Shown here one piece after another: positions 54,118 through 60,431 of a stretch of DNA of 64,000 bases. The stretch covers positions 167,089-231,088 of the forward strand of contig CANHGW010000001.1 in NCBI GenBank assembly GCA_947460175.1, written 5' to 3'. The DNA comes from Bacteroidota bacterium. GTDB lineage: Bacteria; Bacteroidota; Bacteroidia; Chitinophagales; Chitinophagaceae. The stretch's first letter is position 1. Every line of letters starts with the position of its first letter. The translations under genes were made by a program, and so were the position numbers. The notes beneath the pieces are model-generated. The model saw nothing but the letters and a program-made list of their open reading frames with translations. It did no database searches and was not told the origin of the DNA.

Positions 54118-54924
54118 ATGAAAAAAGTATTTTTAGCTATTATAGCTCTAACAACATTAGTAATTGCTTGTAATAAAACAGAATTGAAAGAGAACCCCAA
54201 CAGCGCAAATGCAAATCCAATAAGGACAAGAACTTCGTGTGAATATACAAGCATCACAAGCCCGTTCACTAACACAAATTTGGAGACAAATTTGTCAATG
54301 CTAGGAAGACTTCACAATGAATGCCTTACCTACTACTTTAATTCTGCACAAACTTCAGGTTTAACAAAAGATAATCAACCTGCATTTGACAACCATTTAC
54401 AATCAACATTAAAAGCTTTTAATGAATCTAATGGCATCAGTTTAAATGAAGGGAGTTTTTATCCTTGTATAAATTCAAATCAAGTTCTTTATAGTGATGA
54501 TAACTTTCAAACAAGTTTCTCTACAGAAGCACAAAATATTATCAACGCTGTGGTAGCATTATTAAGCGATGAGACTAAAACTTATAATGATTATGTTACA
54601 GGATTAAATCAGTTAAAAGCAAATGCATATGCTCTTAGTGTTGAAAATGAGAAAATATCCGTACTTTGTATGATTACTGTATCTACATATTCGCTTGAAT
54701 ACTGGAATAGTCATTTAAATGAATGGATAGTATATTTTGGTGGAAAAAAAACAAGATTATCTAAATTAGGTAAAATTGGATTATCAGACGGAATAGGTGC
54801 CATCAGAGGAGCAATTGGAGGAGGATTCATTGGAGGTCCAATTGGTGTTTTTGCAGGTGCACTTTGTGGAGCAGGTGCTAACTCTGTTGTTAGAGGGTTA
54901 GTTTTAGGTTTTACAGGTTATTAA
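54118..54924 (+). CDS. Lipoprotein with C-terminal glycine zipper, unknown function
   Basis: 268 aa. The lipoprotein signal KKVFLAIIALTTLVIAC places Cys at residue 18. The mature part is polar and helical (LQSTLKAFNESNGISLNEGS, DYVTGLNQLKANAYALSVEN). Residues ~225-266 are Gly-rich and hydrophobic (GAIRGAIGGGFIGGPIGVFA, GALCGAGANSVVRGLVLGF), the glycine-zipper pattern of membrane-inserting peptides and bacteriocins. A 73-aa two-TM protein gene follows 17 bases later. The pair could be a toxin with immunity protein, but zippers also occur in harmless envelope proteins. Confidence 0.75.
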   Translation: MKKVFLAIIALTTLVIACNKTELKENPNSANANPIRTRTSCEYTSITSPFTNTNLETNLSMLGRLHNECLTYYFNSAQTSGLTKDNQPAFDNHLQSTLKAFNESNGISLNEGSFYPCINSNQVLYSDDNFQTSFSTEAQNIINAVVALLSDETKTYNDYVTGLNQLKANAYALSVENEKISVLCMITVSTYSLEYWNSHLNEWIVYFGGKKTRLSKLGKIGLSDGIGAIRGAIGGGFIGGPIGVFAGALCGAGANSVVRGLVLGFTGY

Positions 54925-54941
54925 TTTTCAAAATAAAAACA

Positions 54942-55163
54942 ATGAATATGAAAGAAAAACTAAAGAAATACTTCACAAGTAAACACTTTGTAAAGTATTT
55001 TATTATTATGATTATTTTGGCCATTATTGGAGAAATTGCAATATCAATTTATGAGTATGATATGATTATTTGGCCTCTTGTAATTCCTATGATTATCGGA
55101 GACTTCTTTTCTACTTTCTTTATTTTTGACGTAGTTAAAAAAGCTAGCAAGAAAGAGAAATAG
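54942..55163 (+). CDS. Small two-TM membrane protein
   Basis: 73 aa; basic N-terminus (MKEKLKKYFTSKHF), two hydrophobic helices (FIIMIILAIIGEIAISIYEY and LVIPMIIGDFFSTFFIFDVV) and a basic tail KKASKKEK. It follows the glycine-zipper lipoprotein by 17 bases and ends before a strong terminator, so the two form one transcript. Size and topology match bacteriocin immunity proteins, but no family is recognised. Confidence 0.7.
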   Translation: MNMKEKLKKYFTSKHFVKYFIIMIILAIIGEIAISIYEYDMIIWPLVIPMIIGDFFSTFFIFDVVKKASKKEK

Positions 55164-55237
55164 AAATCAAATAATAACAAACTGATAAACTTGAACTGCA
55201 TAATTACAACTATCTCACAACAGCAGTTTGGACGCAT

Positions 55238-55275
55238 GGCAGGCAGATGTATAACACCCATCTGTCTGCCTTTTT
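55238..55275 (+). terminator. Strong terminator ending the lipoprotein/two-TM operon
   Basis: 12-bp stem GGCAGGCAGATG / CATCTGTCTGCC (one G-T pair), nine-base loop, five T. Confidence 0.88.
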
Positions 55276-55293
55276 AAAAACATTTTTCATGCT

Positions 55294-55327
55294 CTTCGGA
55301 ATGATCGGCCTCTGCGGCATTCCGAAG
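55294..55327. repeat. Palindrome with 10-bp arms
   Basis: CTTCGGAATG / CATTCCGAAG with a 14-base loop. Not followed by T, so more likely a repeat element than a terminator. Confidence 0.6.
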
Positions 55328-55349
55328 GAAAGATAGATACGGTTCTTTT

Positions 55350-55411
55350 CTATTGGTTGTTGTCACACCATACATTATTTGGCTTTAAATTGGTGATTCA
55401 ACATCTGATAG
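55350..55411. repeat. Palindromic element, diverged copy
   Basis: Starts CTATTGGTTGTTGTCACACC and ends CAACATCTGATAG, matching the complete copy at 55829-55889 in both arms with several changes. Confidence 0.7.
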
Positions 55412-55446
55412 GTGAATCCCTTACACATTTCTATCAATCATACTCA

Positions 55447-55629
55447 TCAAGAAATTGTTTTTTTTGTTTTTTTAAATGCTGCAAAAAATGCTGACGCTTC
55501 TTTACCTGATTCATCTTTACGATTGAATACTTTTTTTAAATCTTCAATATCCTGTTTGATAGTTAAATACTCCTCGTTGGGAATTAAAATATATTTTTTG
55601 TGGTCTATAGTAACTGTAGGATATTTCAT
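55447..55629 (-). CDS. Small antitoxin-like protein (orphan)
   Basis: 60 aa: MKYPTVTIDHKKYILIPNEEYLTIKQDIEDLKKVF, then a basic tail KKTKKTIS. The start (strand, K-x-Y-I-L-I-P, x-E-E-Y) resembles Phd/YefM- or RelB-like antitoxins that cover a RelE/HigB toxin. No toxin gene is visible on either side; palindromic repeats lie on both flanks. It may be a remnant of a lost toxin-antitoxin pair. Confidence 0.5.
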   Translation of the reverse strand: MKYPTVTIDHKKYILIPNEEYLTIKQDIEDLKKVFNRKDESGKEASAFFAAFKKTKKTIS

Positions 55630-55660
55630 GGTTTAACTTTAATAATTTAAAATTAATTCT

Positions 55661-55889
55661 CTATTGGTTGGTGTCTCACCAAACATTATTGGATTTAGTT
55701 TCTCTATTGGTTGTTGTCAAACCGTACATTATTTGGTTTTAATTTGGCAGGTCAACATCCGATAAGTGATGTTAAATGCGAAGACTATTCTCTATTGGTT
55801 GGTGTCTCACCAAACATTATTGGATTCTCTATTGGTTGGTGTCTCACCAAACATTATTGGATTTAGTTTGGTGGGACACCAACCGATAG
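55661..55889. repeat. Cluster of palindromic elements (one complete 61-bp copy, partial copies)
   Basis: Complete copy at 55829-55889: arm CTATTGGTTGGTGTCTCACC-AAAC, 13-base loop, arm GTTT-GGTGGGACACCAACCG-ATAG, complementary at 22 of 24 positions. Left-arm-only copies at 55661-55699 and 55792-55826; a diverged full copy at 55704-55765 followed by the tail TGATGTTAAATGCGAAGACT. The last copy directly joins the truncated duplicate at 55893. Confidence 0.85.
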
Positions 55890-55892
55890 GTG

Positions 55893-56260
55893 ATGCCCTA
55901 CTCTATAACGAATGGAATGCATCTCTTGGCATAGACGATACAGGGGCTAATACATCTGCATCCTATACCGTTACACTCATGATTCCTCCTTCATCTATCA
56001 AATCGATAGACTATAGCAGTGTAGCACTTCAAGGCAATACCGAAATCAAACTCATCAACAATTCGGCGTCTGAGTTGGTGTATGGTTTTGGCAACGACTC
56101 CAACAGTTTTGCAGGTACACAAACGGTATACTCCAATACACAAAAACGTCAGTCTGCAACGAGCTTGGGTTACAATGCACTCTCTGCTACCAAACTGAAT
56201 GTACAAAATAACAAAGCAGTAGACCTCGAATGTACCATCGAGTTTTATGACATGGGTTAG
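55893..56260 (+). pseudogene. Truncated duplicate of the 316-aa protein (C-terminal domain only)
   Basis: 368 bases nearly identical to 53325-53692, covering ALLYNEWNASLGIDDTGANT to the stop, with only scattered substitutions and no indel. The N-terminal helical half is missing, and homology starts within four bases of the end of a palindromic element at 55889. An ATG-like codon inside the junction keeps the frame open, so a ~122-aa product is conceivable, but a truncated copy is the simpler reading. Confidence 0.8.
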
Positions 56261-56288
56261 TGGAGTTTGGAACAATTTTTACAATAAT

Positions 56289-56316
56289 GCCCTCACGAAT
56301 GTGGGGGCTATTTTTT
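56289..56316 (+). terminator. Terminator between the truncated duplicate and the amidase gene
   Basis: GCCCTCAC / GTGGGGGC stem, GAAT loop, then TATTTTTT. Homologous in sequence to the terminator at 57185. Confidence 0.8.
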
Positions 56317-56338
56317 AAACAATAAAATTTTAAATAAA

Positions 56339-57142
56339 ATGAAAGTAGAAACATTAATAAAAAAAGCACAAGAAGCAATGAATACCAAAGGTGCTAAACT
56401 TGAAGTAGATGGCGTATGGGGACCAAAAACCATCAAAGAAGCTAAAAAATATGAGTTTAGAATAGAGGCATTTTCAGACACAACAAAACCTGGAACTACA
56501 TTGTCTGACAATAACACACCAAGCAATGGAATCATTGAACCAAAGTTTGTGATATTACCTGATATTGAATTTGTAAATCGAGGTAACTATGCCACACCAT
56601 CAGGTCAATTTAAGGGGCTCACTGTACATTATACCGTTAGTGATAGAACTGCAAAAAACGCAAAGGGCGTATTAGCGTATTTAAAAAATAATGGGTTTGG
56701 ATGTATGGTCATGGATGAAGATGGTATTATTTATATCCCTAAAAATTTTGATGTTTTTAAAAACTGGGGATACCATTCAGGGGTTAGTCAATGGAAAGGC
56801 ATAAAAAATGTATCAGACCAGTTTGCAGGAATTGAAATCTGCTGTTGGGGTTTGAATTCTATAGTTGGACCATATAGAACGGTTAAAGAATCTGATGGAT
56901 ATATTGTAGCTGGAAAATATCAAGCATACACTGAAGCGCAGGAGAATGCTTTGATCAATTTTATATTATGGGCTAAATCTAATAACCCAGCGTTTGATTT
57001 TGATTATATAGCCGGACACGATGAGTTGAGAAAGGAAGCAGGTAAAAAAGGAGACAAACAAGACCCAGGTGGAAGCCTAAGTATGTCGATGCCAAAATTC
57101 AGAAATTTGATAAAAACAAAAGCAGCTGAATTGGGGATTTAA
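56339..57142 (+). CDS. N-acetylmuramoyl-L-alanine amidase, endolysin-like
   Basis: 267 aa without signal peptide. Residues 1-45 are a peptidoglycan-binding type helix-turn (LEVDGVWGPKTIKEAKKYEF). From ~85 an amidase_2/PGRP domain: LTVHYTVSDRTAKNAKGVLA (first zinc His), GYHSGVSQWKGI, FAGIEICCWG, IAGHDELRKEAGKKGDKQDP (second His and the acidic ligand region). It cleaves the amide between MurNAc and L-Ala. Lack of a signal sequence and the two-domain build are typical for phage endolysins or for lysozymes of contractile injection systems; no such structural genes are nearby. Confidence 0.85.
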   Translation: MKVETLIKKAQEAMNTKGAKLEVDGVWGPKTIKEAKKYEFRIEAFSDTTKPGTTLSDNNTPSNGIIEPKFVILPDIEFVNRGNYATPSGQFKGLTVHYTVSDRTAKNAKGVLAYLKNNGFGCMVMDEDGIIYIPKNFDVFKNWGYHSGVSQWKGIKNVSDQFAGIEICCWGLNSIVGPYRTVKESDGYIVAGKYQAYTEAQENALINFILWAKSNNPAFDFDYIAGHDELRKEAGKKGDKQDPGGSLSMSMPKFRNLIKTKAAELGI

Positions 57143-57184
57143 AAAAAATATTAATTCAACTCTTTGGTGTTTAGCATAATTATA

Positions 57185-57214
57185 GCCCTCGCAGTAAAGT
57201 GGGGGCTTTTTTTT
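57185..57214 (+). terminator. Terminator after the amidase gene
   Basis: GCCCTCGC / GTGGGGGC stem with a six-base loop and eight T, 42 bases after the stop. Shares GCCCTC and GTGGGGGCT with the terminator just upstream of the gene. Confidence 0.85.
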
Positions 57215-57378
57215 GGAAGCTTAATTAATATGATTTGTAAGAAATGAGTTTTATATTTGAGAATGCTATTGACAAACTATTGTAGCCATTTAGACTATTC
57301 TATTTGAATTTGTAAATGGCATGAACATTCCATAATAACAAGTTGGCGGTCATGCTAAAAGACAGTATATAAAAAGAA

Positions 57379-57948
57379 ATGGAAATAACTAACGACATAG
57401 GAAAAATATTTAAGCCACTAATTAAACAGTTTTGTGAGACAACAATCGGTATTGATATTAACGAAAACTTCTCTACGATATTTCTTCCTCATACTATGAC
57501 AAATTATAGTAAAGCAAACAAAAAGATATTTTATTTTGGCAGAGATACATATGGTTGGACACCGACAAGCCAATTAATGAAAGCCCATAACAATGATAAC
57601 CATTTAAGCTATTTAGAAGAAACGAGTAAATGGGCAAATGAATTTGGATTTCTTGAATATAACAACAATAAATCATCAGGTTTTTGGACATTAGCAATGA
57701 GACTTCACTTAAGACTGAAAGGTTTTACTGAAAATTTGATAATAAGCGACAATTTACCTGAAGAATATTATGAACAAATAAACGATTTTGGTTGGGGAAA
57801 TACAAACTCAATCGAAGTGCCAAAAAGTTTGCAAAATCAAGGTATTTGGGAAACACTAGACAAGGAAACATATTGGAAAATTCCGTTCTCGCAGAGATTC
57901 TGTGTTAATATCCAAACAAAATTCGGTTTATTTTTTACTTTTGTATAA
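57379..57948 (+). CDS. Uracil-DNA-glycosylase-like hypothetical protein, probably cut short by IS110
   Basis: 189 aa. FLPHTMTNYSKANKKIFYFGRDTYGW near residues 36-60 resembles the start of UDG-superfamily-like conserved hypotheticals of Bacteroidota (pattern FLPHxGxxYxxAxxKxLFxGxxTxGW). The rest (FWTLAMRLHLRLKGF, EQINDFGWGNTNSIEVPKSL) is compatible but the frame ends abruptly 12 bases before the stop codon of the IS110 transposase, with a Phe-rich tail FGLFFTFV unlike the rest. Most likely the 3-prime end was displaced by the insertion. Family placement is tentative. Confidence 0.55.
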   Translation: MEITNDIGKIFKPLIKQFCETTIGIDINENFSTIFLPHTMTNYSKANKKIFYFGRDTYGWTPTSQLMKAHNNDNHLSYLEETSKWANEFGFLEYNNNKSSGFWTLAMRLHLRLKGFTENLIISDNLPEEYYEQINDFGWGNTNSIEVPKSLQNQGIWETLDKETYWKIPFSQRFCVNIQTKFGLFFTFV

Positions 57949-57960
57949 AGTCGGCAATTG

Positions 57961-59052
57961 TTAGACTGTAAAGGAGGTAGTTTGAATTTCATCTACTTCC
58001 TTTTTTATTTCTAATTCATTTGATTGTATTAGTTCAATTGATTCTTCAAATATTTTTATATCAAAGGGCTTTTGCGTTTTAAATAGAATATATGTTAGCT
58101 CTAATAGTTTTCGTTGTATTGCTACAGCCGCTTTCATTTTTATACCTTGTTTTTGGACGATTCTTGCAAACACTGCTTTATATCTTTTGTTATGCCTTAT
58201 GGCACAAAGTGCTGGTAAGTGCATGGCTTTTCTTAAATAGCGATTTCCCTTTTTTGAGATACTAGGCTTTCCTTTTATGGAAGTTCCTGACTGTTTTTCT
58301 CGTACATCTAAACCGGCATAGCTAGTTAGTTGTTTTTTGCTTCGAATTAAATCAAATCCATTTGTTTCTGCAAGAATTGTGCAAGCTGTTAAATTGCCTA
58401 TGCCTGGAATTGAACACATGAGCTGTATATTTTTTTTAATTTCTACATCGCTATTTACTATCAATTTTAGTTCTTCGTTAATTTGCTTTTCATGTTTATC
58501 TAGTAGTTTAATACGTTCCTCAAAACGCTTTATTGAACTTTTGTTTGGGGTTGCCTCAGTCATTTCAGCATGTAATTGATTTTTACATAAGGTACGTTCA
58601 GTAACGATTTGGTCGCGCTCTCGTGTAATCTGTTTCATTTTTTTGAATGTAGGATCTGGTTTGTGCCAAGTATCTAATTTTCTTTCTAACCCAAATTGAC
58701 AAATTGCATTCGCAGCAGTTTTGTCTGTAATTGTGTTGATAGTTAAAGTGCGCATGTAATTGCTAATCTTATTGGGCAATACGATACAAACTTGTTGACT
58801 ACGTTCATCTAAAAAGTATGCAAAAGATTCATGATAAACACCCGTGGCTTCCATCACAAAAATCACAGGAACACTCGCATCTGTATTTTTTTTAACCCAT
58901 GCCATAAGACTTGAAAATCCTTTTTGTGTGTTTGCAAATACCTGATGTGCGTATAGCTCTGGGATCCAATCATTGTGCATTCTGCCAATGGTCACAACTA
59001 ATTCTTTTTGGGCGACATCTACACCCAAGACTTGTTTGATAATTATATTCAT
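57961..59052 (-). CDS. IS110 family transposase (bridge-RNA-guided recombinase type)
   Basis: 363 aa. An N-terminal RuvC-like DEDD domain: Asp in LGVDVAQKE (~12), Glu in FVMEATGVYHE (~69), Asp in TITDKTAANAICQ (~108). A coiled-coil linker (KRFEERIKLLDKHEKQINEE) leads to the C-terminal Transposase_20 domain with MCSIPGIGNLTACTILAE and SYAGLDVREKQSGTSIKGKP then SISKKGNRYLRKA, which holds the conserved serine region. Members use a structured RNA from the element to choose target and donor. The frame is intact with no stop, so the element may be active. Confidence 0.93.
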   Translation of the reverse strand: MNIIIKQVLGVDVAQKELVVTIGRMHNDWIPELYAHQVFANTQKGFSSLMAWVKKNTDASVPVIFVMEATGVYHESFAYFLDERSQQVCIVLPNKISNYMRTLTINTITDKTAANAICQFGLERKLDTWHKPDPTFKKMKQITRERDQIVTERTLCKNQLHAEMTEATPNKSSIKRFEERIKLLDKHEKQINEELKLIVNSDVEIKKNIQLMCSIPGIGNLTACTILAETNGFDLIRSKKQLTSYAGLDVREKQSGTSIKGKPSISKKGNRYLRKAMHLPALCAIRHNKRYKAVFARIVQKQGIKMKAAVAIQRKLLELTYILFKTQKPFDIKIFEESIELIQSNELEIKKEVDEIQTTSFTV

Positions 59053-59345
59053 TATATTTGTTTTGTGAAGAACTTAAAAAGTGAAAACCCCTCTTCGTTT
59101 TTTCTCCTAGAGGATATTCTGGATATACAGTGATTGTATTCCTTACATTCTGTTCTAACTCAAAAAGGTAAAAATGAATAGGGCAATATCTCTGCGTGAA
59201 CATACTACGAAAGCTGTTAAGTCCCGAGTGTGCTCCCATTCATTTTCACTTCTTAATTCTTCTGTTAAAAGGGTAAAATTAATGAATTGCAAACATAGGA
59301 GTCTCCAGCCTCTGGGACTCTGCGACTTAGAAAACTTTAGCATAA
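59053..59345 (-). ncRNA. Candidate bridge RNA region of the IS110 element
   Basis: Non-coding bases directly upstream of the transposase start, where IS110-group elements encode their bridge RNA. On the minus strand it opens with a hairpin GAGTCCCAG-AGG-CTGGAGACTC (59308-59331), followed by AT-rich joining text and further short stems. Sequence of this type recurs upstream of related transposases in Bacteroidota. Guide loops were not assigned. Two small open frames in it are not considered genes. Confidence 0.55.
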
Positions 59346-59522
59346 TTGGATTCCTGTGCTAGAATGATTATGTTTTTTAATTATCTTTACTAAATGGCAG
59401 TAAAAAAAAACTTATCAAACTGGTATCTATTTTATCATACAATGAATATGCAAGATATTAATTTTGATACAAGGCTAATAGCATAAAATGAATATATGTA
59501 CACAAAATATAAGGATGATCAT

Positions 59523-59562
59523 ATCGTTCAGCGAGTCGCGGAGTCCCCGAGGCGGGAGACTT
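59523..59562 (+). repeat. GC-rich hairpin related to the IS110 leader hairpin
   Basis: GGAGTCCCCGAGGCGGGAGACT on the plus strand (quoted motif split: GGAGTCCCCGAGG, CGGGAGACT), enclosed by TCGC / GCGA pairs. It has the same layout as the hairpin at 59308-59331 read on the minus strand. It lies in the 590-base gene-free stretch between the transposase and the repeat protein. Confidence 0.5.
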
Positions 59563-59644
59563 CGCGAGGACAGAATGGAATAATAAACGGGGAAGCCGAA
59601 AACCACAATTTTGAAAGAGTAGGCAAATCATAAATTTTCAAACA

Positions 59645-60073
59645 ATGAAAAATTTAATTTTATCACTAACTTTTATGTTAGTAGCTGTTGTAGGTTACAG
59701 CCAAAACATAACCTATAAAAAAGATTACTTTGGAAACATTGTAGCAACAGATGACAGAGGCAATACAATTGCAACTCAAAAAACCGATTATTTTGGTAAT
59801 AAAACTTGGGTTGACGAAAGTGGAAACACTATCTCAACACAAAAAAAAGATTACTTCGGAAACACAGTTGAAGAAGACAGCAGAGGTAACAAACAAGCAA
59901 CCTACAAAAAAGACTACTTTGGTAACACTGTCAAAGAAGATAGTAGAGGAAACACCGAATATACTTACAAAAAGGATTATTTCGGAAATACTGGTGTATA
60001 TGACAGCAGGGGAAACAAGGTTGGTACTTACAAGAAAGACTACTTCGGCCATACTGTTTTTGTTCCAGAATAA
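59645..60073 (+). CDS. Secreted protein of tandem 20-residue repeats
   Basis: 142 aa. Signal peptide 1-19 (LILSLTFMLVAVVGYS). The entire mature protein is six repeats of ~20 residues with consensus TYKKDYFGNTVKEDSRGNK; the DNA repeats with a 60-bp period. Each unit has a DYFGN turn and a D-x-x-GN turn, suggesting stacked beta-hairpins, similar in spirit to YD/RHS-type or WXXD repeats but not matching them. Function unknown. Number of units could vary by slippage. Confidence 0.8.
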   Translation: MKNLILSLTFMLVAVVGYSQNITYKKDYFGNIVATDDRGNTIATQKTDYFGNKTWVDESGNTISTQKKDYFGNTVEEDSRGNKQATYKKDYFGNTVKEDSRGNTEYTYKKDYFGNTGVYDSRGNKVGTYKKDYFGHTVFVPE

Positions 60074-60431
60074 CAAACCACGCTCTTCCGTTCTCGCAAA
60101 GTATTCCGAAAGTTTGATAAAAAAGGTTCTTTGAACCGATTGAACGAAAAGGCCTGTATTGACTCAGCTTAATAAAGAAAATGTCCCCGATGTATAGCCC
60201 CGATGCAAGCAAGCACCGTGTGCTGCTAACAGCGGGAAGTAGCTAAATAGAATTTAAAAAGAACAGCTCCATATATGTGTATTTTTCTATTGGTTATACC
60301 GATTGGAAATATGTAACAGACCAATAAATTGGTCTTAACATCTTTCACATTGGAATTAGTGCCTCATGAAACATTATAGGATTTCGTTTAGTGGGACACC
60401 AACCGATAGGTGATGTTAAATGCGAAGACTA
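60074..60431. repeat. Gene-free stretch with a diverged palindromic element next to metH
   Basis: Contains CTATTGGTTATACC at 60287 and, at 60386-60430, GTTTAGTGGGACACCAACCG then ATAGGTGATGTTAAATGCGA and AGACTATT, the right arm and tail seen at 55704-55790. A 13-base match TTCCGTTCTCGCA (60083-60095) to the 3-prime end of the gene at 57379 is also present. The element ends at the metH stop codon. Confidence 0.7.

Larger units (their letters stand above)
57950..59345 (-). mobile_element. IS110-family insertion sequence
   Basis: Consists of the transposase gene (57961-59052) and ~290 bases of structured upstream non-coding DNA. Exact ends cannot be fixed; IS110 elements lack normal inverted repeats. 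The limits given run from just after the truncated upstream gene to the end of the conserved hairpin block. Confidence 0.7.

Noticed and set aside
54118..57142. Prophage or contractile injection system
   Set aside because: Only a lone endolysin-like amidase is present; no capsid, tail, sheath, terminase or integrase genes.
45559..57960. Complete integron
   Set aside because: Cassette-like ends are suggestive, but no tyrosine integrase gene or attI site is visible in the window.
59155..59343. Small frames upstream of the IS110 transposase (text such as KSQSPRGWRLLC)
   Set aside because: This region is the structured leader of the element; similar text is a frequent false gene call upstream of IS110 transposases.
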